A stretch of DNA of 64,000 bases, from assembly GCA_016281555.1 (NCBI GenBank), contig JAEEIV010000033.1, positions 22,401 through 86,400 of the forward strand, given 5' to 3'. The position numbers and the translations under genes were made by a program. Under the pieces are notes generated by a model. That model searched no databases and was not told where the DNA came from. It worked only from the letters and a program-made list of their open reading frames with translations. This document shows, piece by piece, positions 1-7,146 of this stretch; position 1 is the stretch's first letter, and each line of letters starts with the position of its first letter. This DNA is from Lachnospiraceae bacterium (GTDB taxonomy: Bacteria; Bacillota; Clostridia; Lachnospirales; Lachnospiraceae).

Positions 1-84
1 GTGGAAGAGGGCAATCACTTCGAACTGCTCGAAAAACGCGGGGCATATTATGAATTGTACAAGCTGCAGTATGAGGAAATGTAA
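1..84 (+). CDS. ABC exporter ATPase/permease, C-terminal end only
   Basis: The window opens inside a reading frame whose last 27 residues run from VEEGNHFELLEKRG to YELYKLQYEEM and stop at a TAA. This ending (E-x-G-x-H-x-E-L-L-x-x-G-x-Y-x-x-L-Y-x-x-Q) is the standard tail after the H-loop in fused permease-ATPase exporters of the MdlB/MsbA type. The start, the membrane domain and the Walker motifs lie upstream of the window, so the substrate cannot be guessed. About 60 bp separate it from the heat-shock promoter that follows, and no clear terminator is visible between them. Confidence 0.75.
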   Translation: MEEGNHFELLEKRGAYYELYKLQYEEM

Positions 85-142
85 GGATTTGCAAGGCTTT
101 TGCGAGATTGTTCCGGCAGTTCACAAAGAATTCACAAAATAA

Positions 143-169
143 TTAGCACTCACCTCTTGACAGTGCTAA
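143..169 (+). promoter_or_regulatory. CIRCE operator (HrcA binding site)
   Basis: TTAGCACTC, nine bases, then CAGTGCTAA. This matches the CIRCE inverted repeat TTAGCACTC-N9-GAGTGCTAA with one mismatch in the right arm. It overlaps the -35 box of the hsp20 promoter, so a bound HrcA repressor would exclude RNA polymerase. Known role: HrcA/CIRCE represses class I heat-shock genes until misfolded proteins titrate GroEL. Control of the downstream hsp20 by this site is inferred from position. Confidence 0.9.
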
Positions 170-184
170 CAATCGTGCTATAAT
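157..184 (+). promoter_or_regulatory. Sigma-A promoter of hsp20
   Basis: TTGACA (157-162), a 16-bp spacer, then TATAAT (179-184): both boxes are perfect consensus. The -35 box lies inside the CIRCE element, as expected for a strong promoter held off by HrcA. The first gene downstream is hsp20 at 262. Confidence 0.88.
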
Positions 185-261
185 GAAGGCGTCCAAAGGG
201 AAAAACCCGGAGGACGCCGAAATTATTATTACGGGTGCCGAAAGGCAGAAGGAGGTATATC

Positions 262-702
262 ATGTTATTCCCGAGTATTTTTAACAGAGATTTTGTGGAT
301 CCGTTTGATGAGTTTGAGAGAAAGTTTTCCGGACAGAGAGCGCACGATCTCATGAAGACCGACGTGAAGGAAAACGACGAGGGCTTCATCGTGGAGATCG
401 ACCTTCCGGGATTCTCGAAAGATGAGATCCAGCTGTCCTTGGAGGAAGGGTACCTGACCGTGTCCGCTTCGAAGGAAGAGAAGAAGGAAGAGAAGGACGA
501 GAAGAACGGCAGATATCTTCGGAGAGAGCGTTACATGGGCGCCTGCTCGAGAACGTTTTACGTCGGCGAGGATCTGACTGAGGAAGACATCAAGGCCGGC
601 TTTGAAAAAGGCGTGCTGACCGTGAACATTCCGAAAAAGGAAGAGAAACCGAAGGTTCCTGAGAAGAAGTACATCGCCATCGAAGGCAAAGACGAGAAGT
701 AA
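262..702 (+). CDS. Hsp20/alpha-crystallin small heat-shock protein
   Basis: A 146-residue cytoplasmic holdase chaperone that binds unfolding proteins without ATP until Hsp70/ClpB refold them. The alpha-crystallin domain spans about residues 33-130, with a DLPGF-type strand near the start and the family signature GVLTVNIPKKE near the end. The lysine/glutamate-rich stretch (EEKKEEKDEK) sits in the loop region. The start was set at ATG 262 because AAGGAGG lies about 7 bp upstream; an in-frame ATG at 235 has no ribosome site. Expression is predicted to be heat-induced through the CIRCE/promoter pair at 143-184. It is monocistronic: the next gene is convergent. Confidence 0.95.
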   Translation: MLFPSIFNRDFVDPFDEFERKFSGQRAHDLMKTDVKENDEGFIVEIDLPGFSKDEIQLSLEEGYLTVSASKEEKKEEKDEKNGRYLRRERYMGACSRTFYVGEDLTEEDIKAGFEKGVLTVNIPKKEEKPKVPEKKYIAIEGKDEK

Positions 703-743
703 GTATTCCGGAGTCTTTTCCGAAAAACTCTGCTAATCAGTAA

Positions 744-952
744 AAATCGGTCATGCCCGGCGAAGCGGCATGGATGTCCTGCGGGGGACTTACGCAGCGT
801 CGGTTCTTAGTGAAACGAGCACATCGTGCGAAGTTGAACTTAGAATCCGCTACGCGAGATTTGGCAAGATCACGAAGTGATCGTGCCGATACCTTGAAGC
901 GCGAGCGGTCCCCGAAAGGATATACCATGCGCGAGCCGGGCATGACCGGTTT
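744..952. ncRNA. Rod-shaped inverted-repeat element, putative structured RNA or MITE-like repeat
   Basis: This 209-bp stretch lies between two convergent genes and folds onto itself. The ends 749-761 and 935-947 are a perfect 13-bp inverted repeat, extendable to 744-761/935-952 with one G-U pair. The rod continues with 768-773/925-930, 774-780/917-923 (one G-U) and 784-789/908-913. Inside are further arms: 793-799/848-854 (one mismatch), 802-807/842-847, a hairpin 819-822/826-829 with an ATC loop, and 863-866/884-887 capped by 868-873/877-882 with a GAA loop. On the minus strand the rod is followed by a T run, so it could also end the ceramidase-fold transcript. Short frames through it look accidental. 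I do not recognise the family. Confidence 0.5.
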
Positions 953-966
953 CTATTACAGCAAGT

Positions 967-2388
967 TTATTTCTCGTATAATTCCTCGAGCATCTCCTGA
1001 TAGATCGGCTCGAGTTTTTCCGCCGTGCCGCGTTCGAAGGCGGTCTGGTTCGCTTCGTAGCTGTTCGGGTAGGAATTGATCGAAGGCAGGTACATGAAGG
1101 AACCGCAGGAGTAGGCCTTGACGACGGTCATCTTGAACGGTGAGGCCGCCTTGATGTGCTTTCCGGTGCCGCTGAAGAGTTCGAACGGACCGGTCGTGAA
1201 CGCCACGTCACCGAGACGGATGGCGTTCAGCTCGAAATCGCTTTCAAGCGGCGCCTTGGACTTCCGGATCGCGGCGGTGACGTGATAGGGACTGTTGAAT
1301 CCCGCGTCCCAGCACATGTGACGCACTTCTTCGGTGTAGCCGTCCTTTAAGTAGATCGCTGCGATCTTTTCGGCTTCCGGCACTTTCTTATCCATGGAGT
1401 GGTCGCGTTTTCCCGTGACGATCCGTTTCGAAAAGGCAAGAACGTCGGTTTCGGAATCGGTGAGCCCTTTGGAGATCAGAAGTTTCGCCGTCCCGCCGAG
1501 CACCGCCGCGTATGCGTAGTGGCTGCGGTTCAGGCCGAACGTAAGACCCGGCAGGCCTTCCTCCGCCATGCGCGTGTTCGCGTTCGTATTGCCGGCGCAG
1601 CCCTGCAGGAAGGTGCACTTCGTGCCCGGGATCAATTGTTCCACGCGGCTCCGGAACGCGCCCGGATAGTCGGAAGACATGTTCGGCGCCTTGATGCCGC
1701 CGGTGATCGTCGCATGCGCAGTGAAGTTCAGCATGATGATATCGTCGGCGTTTTCTCTCGCAAGCTTCACGACCATGAGTTCGTGATCCGCTTCTTCCTC
1801 ATGACCGACGTAGGCGTAATGCGCCTGATCCCGCGCGTACATGTCTCCGTAATTGTCGCCGACGGGGATCAGGTCCGCTTCGGTGTAACCGTCCAGTTTT
1901 TCACGCGGGACCATGTAATAATAGCGGTTGAAATTCAGCCGGGCTCCGTCGTGTCCGACCTCGGTCTTTCCGTAGGAGATCTGCGCGGGCTTCAGATCGG
2001 CGATCGCACGGAGCGCGCTTTCCCGGAACGCCTTCGGCAGGATCTCTTCCCTGTAGGTTTTGATACAGTCGAAATCGCTGTGCAGGTCCGGCGCGGAATG
2101 CGTATGTGTGCCGCCGATGTAGATGCGGTCCTGTGGAAGACCGGTCGCTTCGCTGACGGCTTCTCTGAGAGAAGAGAACAGCGGATCGGGGATGCCGATG
2201 AGGTCGGCGGTCATAAGCACGCATTCGGCCTTCCGGTCACGGCCGAGTGCGATCGAATTGATGTAAAGCGGGTCCAGAACGGTCGCGGCCAGACGGAACT
2301 TGGTCGAGCCGTAGCCGGCGAGCGGAACGCCGCCGAACGGCGGAGTGATGTCGGTGCGGGCAAAGCCTGCGTACATAGAATTGCTCAT
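967..2388 (-). CDS. Neutral ceramidase-fold enzyme, cytosolic, catalytic Ser replaced
   Basis: A 473-residue protein of the neutral/alkaline non-lysosomal ceramidase N-terminal family (PF04734-like). It starts with GFARTDITPP and has a zinc-binding THTHS motif at about residues 94-98, a second histidine motif (NFTAHAT) and the oxyanion-region motif QGCAGNTNAN. In Pseudomonas ceramidase the last motif is GDVSPN with the nucleophilic serine; here that position is Asn, so ceramide hydrolysis should not be assumed. There is no signal peptide. The start at 2388 follows GGAG by 8 bp; the upstream ATG at 2403 overlaps the previous gene. It is cotranscribed with the phosphodiesterase at 2400-3161. 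A related domain forms the C-terminus of the giant protein at 49228. Confidence 0.8.
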   Translation of the reverse strand: MSNSMYAGFARTDITPPFGGVPLAGYGSTKFRLAATVLDPLYINSIALGRDRKAECVLMTADLIGIPDPLFSSLREAVSEATGLPQDRIYIGGTHTHSAPDLHSDFDCIKTYREEILPKAFRESALRAIADLKPAQISYGKTEVGHDGARLNFNRYYYMVPREKLDGYTEADLIPVGDNYGDMYARDQAHYAYVGHEEEADHELMVVKLARENADDIIMLNFTAHATITGGIKAPNMSSDYPGAFRSRVEQLIPGTKCTFLQGCAGNTNANTRMAEEGLPGLTFGLNRSHYAYAAVLGGTAKLLISKGLTDSETDVLAFSKRIVTGKRDHSMDKKVPEAEKIAAIYLKDGYTEEVRHMCWDAGFNSPYHVTAAIRKSKAPLESDFELNAIRLGDVAFTTGPFELFSGTGKHIKAASPFKMTVVKAYSCGSFMYLPSINSYPNSYEANQTAFERGTAEKLEPIYQEMLEELYEK

Positions 2389-2399
2389 ACCATATCTCC

Positions 2400-3161
2400 T
2401 CAATATTTGGTTTCCGGCCGGAGATGTTCGAAAATGACCGCATCAAACGCGTTTTCCGTTTCTTTCCGGCATTCCTCCTCACGTAACGTCCATGCAATGA
2501 GCAAAACGCCCTTTTTCCGGAGTTTTTGCACCTTCTTCGGTATTTCCGCCGTCCGGTCGTAGGCAATGAAATCGGGCCGGTTTAAGAAACTGAAACGGCA
2601 GGTGGAGAGCAGGAAGCGCGCAGGCTTCGGATAACCCTGATAGCCTTCGGCCTTGGTCGCCAATTGACCGCGGAACACTTCCGGCGCATTTTTCCGGAAC
2701 CAGTTCACGAGGAAGGGGTTGAAGGATTCGATGCAATAGACGCCCGGATAGGTTTTCAGGAGTTCATAGGTTTTGAAGGCAAGTTCGTCGTTCTTCGGTC
2801 CGGTCTTCAGTTCCACGATGAGCGGCCCTGCGCCGTCCTTAAGAATATCCAGGACCTCCTTGAAGAGCGGGATCTGTTCCTTCGTGCCGCTTAAGCGGAG
2901 TTCCTTCAGTTCCTCCAGCGTGAAATCCCAGATTTTTCCGTCCCTGCCGCACATGCGTTTCAGGGAATCGTCGTGGAAGACCATGACGTGTCCGTCCTTG
3001 GAGAGCTGCACGTCAAGTTCCACGCCGTAGTGCGCCTCGGCAGCCCGGCGGAACGCTTCAAGCGAGTTTTCCGGCACGCTCTGGTCCTTCTCATACAATC
3101 CGCGGTGCGCGTAGTTCACGTGGGTGAACCAGCTTTTTTCTTCTTCGGTCCGATGATTCAT
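2400..3161 (-). CDS. Glycerophosphodiester phosphodiesterase family protein
   Basis: A 253-residue GDPD-type TIM barrel that cleaves glycerophosphodiesters to glycerol-3-phosphate and an alcohol. The family motifs are in order: AHRG near residue 17, PENS, the metal site VELDVQ, and VFHDD. A later VELKT strand carries the acidic residue near the barrel mouth. There is no signal peptide, so it should act in the cytoplasm. The start at 3161 has GGAGGG upstream; the open frame extends further 5' but through promoter sequence. It is the first gene of a two-gene minus-strand unit with the ceramidase-fold gene, 11 bp downstream, which suggests joint work on lipid-derived substrates (inference). Confidence 0.88.
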   Translation of the reverse strand: MNHRTEEEKSWFTHVNYAHRGLYEKDQSVPENSLEAFRRAAEAHYGVELDVQLSKDGHVMVFHDDSLKRMCGRDGKIWDFTLEELKELRLSGTKEQIPLFKEVLDILKDGAGPLIVELKTGPKNDELAFKTYELLKTYPGVYCIESFNPFLVNWFRKNAPEVFRGQLATKAEGYQGYPKPARFLLSTCRFSFLNRPDFIAYDRTAEIPKKVQKLRKKGVLLIAWTLREEECRKETENAFDAVIFEHLRPETKY

Positions 3162-3195
3162 GACTACCCTCCGGAAGTAAAAGGATCTTACCCGT

Positions 3196-3224
3196 ATCAT
3201 ACCATCATTCCGTTTTGTTATCAA
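3196..3224 (-). promoter_or_regulatory. Promoter of the GDPD / ceramidase-fold operon
   Basis: On the minus strand, TTGATA (3224-3219), a 17-bp spacer, then TATGAT (3201-3196). The distance to the ATG at 3161 leaves a short leader containing GGAGGG. It is divergent from the riboswitch promoter at 3305, about 80 bp away. Confidence 0.7.
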
Positions 3225-3304
3225 CCAAAATGACGAAACGGCCGGAAAAAACGCCGTTTTCTTTGTCTGTTTCGACGAAAATCGCCAAAATGAGAAAAAA
3301 AGAG

Positions 3305-3333
3305 TTGATTCTTCACTAAAACTGCGGTATGAT
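3305..3333 (+). promoter_or_regulatory. Promoter of the lysine-riboswitch transporter operon
   Basis: TTGATT (3305-3310), a 17-bp spacer, then TATGAT (3328-3333). Transcription would begin near 3340, just before the aptamer at 3351, which fits a riboswitch leader of about 300 nt before the first gene at 3647. Confidence 0.75.
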
Positions 3334-3350
3334 TCAACACAAACAAAATC

Positions 3351-3518
3351 CATGATAGAGGCGCGGCAGACAAAAGTAGCCACCAGACGGTCCGGGAAGA
3401 CCGGTCGGTGAAAGGGGATGCCGCCGAAGGGAGAAAAAGGTTCCCGCCGATTTCTTGCCTGGGCGTACGGAGAACATCCGTCCGACTGTCGAAGCGAAAG
3501 CTTCGGAGTGCTATCGTG
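3351..3518 (+). promoter_or_regulatory. Lysine riboswitch (L box)
   Basis: The aptamer core elements are in the expected order: AGAGGCGC after the P1 strand, AGUAGCC, GUGAAAGGGG, GCCGCCGAAGG, UUGCCUGGGCG, CGACUGUC, and closing GGAGUGCUAUC. P1 pairs 3351-3358 with 3511-3518 (8 bp with one G-U). Several hairpin arms (for example 3491-3505, GAAGCGAAAGCUUC) match the five-helix layout of the family. It precedes an amino-acid ABC importer, which makes lysine (or a basic amino acid set) the likely substrate. Lysine binding would stabilise P1 and leave the terminator at 3540 free to form, shutting the operon off. Confidence 0.93.
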
Positions 3519-3539
3519 ATTTACATCGTTCCTTTGGAT

Positions 3540-3581
3540 TGTGTTAAGTCATGATAGGTCATGGCGTAACACATTTTTTTT
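3540..3581 (+). terminator. Riboswitch-controlled intrinsic attenuator
   Basis: A long hairpin: 3540-3546 pairs with 3567-3573 (7 bp), continued after one mismatch by 3548-3554 with 3559-3565, capped by a UAGG loop and followed by eight T. The left arm holds CATGATAG (3550-3557), the same octamer as the 5' strand of aptamer P1 (3351-3358). The 3' strand of P1 can therefore pair with either copy: with the first when lysine is bound (terminator forms), or with the second when lysine is absent (antiterminator). Confidence 0.9.
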
Positions 3582-3646
3582 GCGTCTCATCGGGAGGCGG
3601 TCCGCAAAAAGGAAGCGGGCAGGGCAATGAAAAGAGGAGGAACGAG

Positions 3647-4492
3647 ATGAAGAATTGGGGAAGAATGATCGCGCTTGCGATCGCAGCGGTGATGGTGATC
3701 GGTCTGGCGGCCTGCGGCAGCGGACAGAAGACCGGCGTGGAAGACGGCATCCTGACGGTCGCCATGGAGTGCGCGTACGCGCCTTACAACTGGGCGCAGA
3801 ACGACGATTCGAACGGTGCCGTGCCGATCAAGGGCTCGACCATGTACGCAAACGGTTACGACGTCATGACGGCGAAGGCCATCTGCGAGGCGAACGGCTG
3901 GCAGCTGGAGATCGTCCAGTCGGATTGGGATTCGCTGATCCCGGCCGTTCAGGCGGGGACCGTGGATGCGGTCATCGCCGGTCAGTCCATGACGTCGGAA
4001 CGGATGGAATCCGTCGATTTCGCGGGACCGTACCTTTACGCGACGATCGTGTGCCTGACGAAGAAGGGCAGTGCGTATGAGAATGCGAAGGGCTTAAAGG
4101 ATCTTGCAGGCGGCTCCTGCACGAGCCAGTCCGGCACGATCTGGTACGACAGCTGCCTGCCGCAGATCGAAGGCGCGAACGTACAGGCTCCGGCGGCGGA
4201 TCCGTCCTCGATGCTGATGGCACTCGAGACCGGAGCGGTGGATTTCATCTGCACCGACATGCCGACGGCCCAGGGCGCGCTCATTGCCTACAACGATTTC
4301 GTGCTGCTTGATTTCGCGGGCAGCGGAGACGATTTCAAGGTCTCTGAGGAAGAGATCAACATCGGCATTTCCGTTCAGAAGGGCAATACCACGCTGCTCA
4401 ACAAGATCAACGCCTATTTCAACGGCAAGACCGCGGACGATTTCAATGCGCTCATGAACCAGGCCATTGCGATCCAGCCGATCGGGGATTGA
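3647..4492 (+). CDS. Polar amino-acid ABC transporter substrate-binding lipoprotein (predicted lysine)
   Basis: A 281-residue extracellular solute-binding protein of the bacterial family 3 type. The N-terminus is a lipoprotein signal with lipobox L20-A-A-C23; the lipidated Cys would anchor it to the outer face of the membrane. The mature part shows family landmarks: TVAMECAYAPYNW near the start, YDVMTAKAI, WDSLIPAVQAGTVDAVIAG, and a late DFICTDMPTA segment. The start at 3647 is preceded by GAGGAGG; earlier in-frame ATGs fall inside the terminator. It is the first gene of a three-gene importer under the lysine riboswitch, so lysine is the best guess for its ligand (inference). Confidence 0.9.
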   Translation: MKNWGRMIALAIAAVMVIGLAACGSGQKTGVEDGILTVAMECAYAPYNWAQNDDSNGAVPIKGSTMYANGYDVMTAKAICEANGWQLEIVQSDWDSLIPAVQAGTVDAVIAGQSMTSERMESVDFAGPYLYATIVCLTKKGSAYENAKGLKDLAGGSCTSQSGTIWYDSCLPQIEGANVQAPAADPSSMLMALETGAVDFICTDMPTAQGALIAYNDFVLLDFAGSGDDFKVSEEEINIGISVQKGNTTLLNKINAYFNGKTADDFNALMNQAIAIQPIGD

Positions 4493-4513
4493 TGAATCCG
4501 AAGGAGTCATGGC

Positions 4514-5338
4514 ATGGGAAATCTCTTCACGGACATCGGGAAAGTCCTTGAGAAGTACGGGCTGACTTACCTGGACGGCATGAAGAATACGCTGATCCTC
4601 GCGGTCGTGGCGACGCTCATCGGCTGCGTCATCGGGTTTTTCTGCGGTATTCTGCAGACGATCCCCTACGGACCGAAGGATCATTTTCTGAAGCGCTTTT
4701 TCCTGAAGCTGCTCCGGGTGATCATCCGCGCCTACGTCGAAGTGTTCCGCGGCACGCCGATGATCCTGCAGGCCGTCTTCATCTTTTACGGTCTGCCGTA
4801 CGTTACGGGCATTGCCTTCCAGGACATCTGGACCGTCAGCATCGTCGTCGTGTCGATCAATACCGGCGCGTACATGACGGAGTCCGTCCGGGGCGGCATT
4901 CTGTCGGTGGACGCGGGACAGACGGAGGGCGCGAAGGCACTCGGCATGAATCATTTTCAGACGATGCTGCACGTGATCCTGCCGCAGACGCTCCGGAACA
5001 TTATGCCGCAGATCGGGAACAACTACATCATCAACGTCAAGGACACCTCGGTCATGTTCATCATCGGGTTCATGGAATTCTTCTCGGTGCACAAGATCGT
5101 GGCGGGTGCGACGTTCAAGTATTTTCCGTCGGCCGTGCTCGAGATGGGCGGCTATCTGCTCATGACGCTCGCCGCCTCGGTTTTGCTGCGCTGGATCGAG
5201 AAAAAACTGGCGGGCAGGCAGAGTTACGAACTGGTCAACCTGGATCAGCTGGCCACGACCGCCGGCACCTACAATTATCCGGGGAAAGGCTCACCTTTTG
5301 ACGAGAGAAGCCGGGAATTCGGAGGTGAAAAGAGATGA
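4514..5338 (+). CDS. Amino-acid ABC transporter permease (HisM/GlnP type)
   Basis: A 274-residue integral membrane protein of the polar amino-acid importer family. Membrane segments are visible at about residues 24-46, 85-105, 113-130 and near 190-230. The N-terminal part has the family phrase [16 protein letters not shown], and the cytoplasmic coupling loop reads [21 protein letters not shown] (EAA-like loop). RGTPMILQ and INTGAYMTE are also typical. It lies 21 bp after the binding-protein gene and overlaps the ATPase start by 4 bp. The C-terminal 40 residues past the last membrane segment are longer than usual. Confidence 0.92.
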   Translation: MGNLFTDIGKVLEKYGLTYLDGMKNTLILAVVATLIGCVIGFFCGILQTIPYGPKDHFLKRFFLKLLRVIIRAYVEVFRGTPMILQAVFIFYGLPYVTGIAFQDIWTVSIVVVSINTGAYMTESVRGGILSVDAGQTEGAKALGMNHFQTMLHVILPQTLRNIMPQIGNNYIINVKDTSVMFIIGFMEFFSVHKIVAGATFKYFPSAVLEMGGYLLMTLAASVLLRWIEKKLAGRQSYELVNLDQLATTAGTYNYPGKGSPFDERSREFGGEKR

Positions 5339-6072
5339 GTGAACCGATTCTTGAGATCCGCCATCTGTCCAAATCCTTTGGAAACAACGAGGTGCTGAAG
5401 GACATCGATTTCACGGTGTCGAAAGGCGACGTGACGAGCATCATCGGCGCGTCCGGAAGCGGAAAATCGACGCTGCTGCGCTGCATCAATCTTTTGGAAA
5501 CGGCGACGAGCGGCGAGATCCTCTACCACGGCGAAAACGTGCTCCGGGGCGGCTTCAATCAGTCCGCCTACCGCGCGAAGGTCGGCATGGTGTTTCAGAG
5601 TTTCAATCTGTTCAACAACATGACGGTCCTGAAGAACTGCATGGCGGGGCAGCAGATCGTGGAGAAAGTCCCGAAGGAAGAGGCAAAACAGAGGGCGCTT
5701 TACTATCTGGACAAGGTCGGCATGACGCCGTATCTCAACGCGAGGCCGCATCAGATCTCCGGCGGGCAGAAACAGCGGGTCGCGATCGCGCGGGCATTGG
5801 CCATGGAACCCGAGATCCTTCTGTTCGACGAGCCGACTTCCGCGCTCGACCCGGAAATGGTCGGCGAAGTGCTGGAAGTCATGAAAAAACTGGCGGAGGA
5901 CGGCATGACGATGCTCGTCGTCACGCACGAAATGGGGTTCGCGAAGGACGTCAGCAATCGCGTCGTCTACATGGCCGGCGGGATCATTGAGGAGGAGGGA
6001 CCTTCCGCGGAAGTGATGTCGAATCCGAAGAGTCAGAAGATGCGGGAGTTTCTGGAACGCTTTTTGCAGTGA
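5335..6072 (+). CDS. Amino-acid ABC transporter ATP-binding protein (GlnQ type)
   Basis: A 245-residue ATPase that drives the importer from the cytoplasmic face. The Walker A motif GASGSGKST is at residues 38-46, the Q-loop sits in MVFQSFNLF, the signature is ISGGQKQR near 140, Walker B is [14 protein letters not shown] near 160, and the H-loop is in VVTHEMGF. Length and motifs match the GlnQ/HisP/ArtP group. It overlaps the permease gene by 4 bp and is the last gene of the riboswitch-controlled operon. No clear terminator follows before the next promoter at 6129. Confidence 0.95.
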   Translation: MSEPILEIRHLSKSFGNNEVLKDIDFTVSKGDVTSIIGASGSGKSTLLRCINLLETATSGEILYHGENVLRGGFNQSAYRAKVGMVFQSFNLFNNMTVLKNCMAGQQIVEKVPKEEAKQRALYYLDKVGMTPYLNARPHQISGGQKQRVAIARALAMEPEILLFDEPTSALDPEMVGEVLEVMKKLAEDGMTMLVVTHEMGFAKDVSNRVVYMAGGIIEEEGPSAEVMSNPKSQKMREFLERFLQ

Positions 6073-6128
6073 GATTGAAGCTTCGATTCACGGAATGTTG
6101 TGGTTTTTGAAAAGCCCTGCGCAAGTTC

Positions 6129-6157
6129 TTGTATTTTTTTGAAAACTATGATATGAT
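6129..6157 (+). promoter_or_regulatory. Promoter of the 6195 membrane-protein gene
   Basis: TTGTAT (6129-6134), 17 bp, TATGAT (6152-6157), followed by an AAAGGAG ribosome site close to the ATG at 6195. It marks the gene as a separate unit from the lysine importer. Confidence 0.6.
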
Positions 6158-6194
6158 AATCCTACAATATTCTTGAAAAGGAGCATGTCGATTT

Positions 6195-7049
6195 ATGGCA
6201 ACCAAAAAGAATACTGCGGCTGAAGAAGCCGCGAAAAAGGCTTTAGAGACCGTGGAAAAGGAGAAATCCGCGAAGAAGACGGCGAGGGCGTCGAAAGAGG
6301 AGATCCTGGCGGCCACGAAAAAGAATGCGCGTCCGTACCGGATCCTGGCGTTCGTTTTCTGGTTCCTTGCACTCGCTGCGGAAGTGATGGCGATCCTGGT
6401 CTTCGCGAAGAAGATCGATATCCCGACCATTACGACCACTGCGGAGTCGAGTTATCCGGTCGGTTGGTGGATCACCTGGATCGCGTTCCTGGTTCTGGAT
6501 CTCATTTTCCTGATCATCGGTTCTTCCTGCTGGAAGAAGGGCAATCATCTGGATCCCGCTTCCGCGAAGAACAAGACGAGATTCTGGCTCCACAACAACC
6601 TCGGCATTTTTGTCGCAGCGCTCTGCTTCATTCCGTTCATCATCATTGCGCTTCTTGATAAGAACGCGGATAAGAAGGCGAAGACCTGGGCAGCCGTGAT
6701 CGCAGCCGTCGCACTCGCGCTCGGCGTCACCACCTCGATCGACTACAATCCGATCTCGCAGGAGGAAATGCTGAACAATGCCGCGACGTACGAGAAGGTC
6801 TATTGGCTGGACAAGGGCGAGGTGTTCCATGCGTTTGACGAATGTCAGTATGTGCACGGAAAGGAACTGAACACCGGCAGCGGCGAAGAAGCGGTCAAGG
6901 CCGGAAAGACCCGCATCTGCAAGGTCTGTGAGAAGAAGATCCAGGACGGACTCGTTCCGGATGACATGAACGAGAAGGAATGGACGGATCTGCTGAACAG
7001 CGCGGCCCAGGCGGCGTCAGGCGCAGCAAGCGGTGCGGCCGCGGATTAA
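6195..7049 (+). CDS. Membrane protein with C-terminal Cys/His metal-binding-like domain
   Basis: A 284-residue protein of unknown function. The first 45 residues are rich in Lys, Ala and Glu with no signal peptide. Four hydrophobic segments follow at roughly residues 53-73, 94-116, 136-156 and 163-182. The C-terminal part reads YWLDKGEVFHAFDEC and then CKVCEKK: one His and three Cys spaced like the small extracytoplasmic modules related to the Ada zinc-binding domain. The tail is Ala/Ser/Gly-rich. It has its own promoter and terminator, so it is monocistronic. A zinc or redox role is inference only. Confidence 0.8.
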   Translation: MATKKNTAAEEAAKKALETVEKEKSAKKTARASKEEILAATKKNARPYRILAFVFWFLALAAEVMAILVFAKKIDIPTITTTAESSYPVGWWITWIAFLVLDLIFLIIGSSCWKKGNHLDPASAKNKTRFWLHNNLGIFVAALCFIPFIIIALLDKNADKKAKTWAAVIAAVALALGVTTSIDYNPISQEEMLNNAATYEKVYWLDKGEVFHAFDECQYVHGKELNTGSGEEAVKAGKTRICKVCEKKIQDGLVPDDMNEKEWTDLLNSAAQAASGAASGAAAD

Positions 7050-7075
7050 CGGTCCATATGTAAGAAACTTTATTC

Positions 7076-7110
7076 GGGGCTGCTCCATCAGTGTGCAGCC
7101 CCCCTTTTTT
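7076..7110 (+). terminator. Rho-independent terminator after the 6195 gene
   Basis: GGGGCTGC (7076-7083) pairs perfectly with GCAGCCCC (7095-7102) over an 11-nt loop, followed by two C and six T. Confidence 0.9.
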
Positions 7111-7146
7111 GAAGACGGGGCATACTGACTCGCGGGAGGAAGAAAA

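Noticed and set aside
744..952. HEARO/IsrB-type guide RNA or a raiA-type RNA
   Set aside because: I considered these because of size and complex folding, but I cannot match a consensus from memory and no HNH/RuvC gene or raiA gene is in the window. Left unclassified.
753..1079. Short frames on both strands through the 744-952 element
   Set aside because: The sequence is explained by nested inverted repeats, the translations show no motif, and one frame runs into the 3' end of the ceramidase-fold gene.
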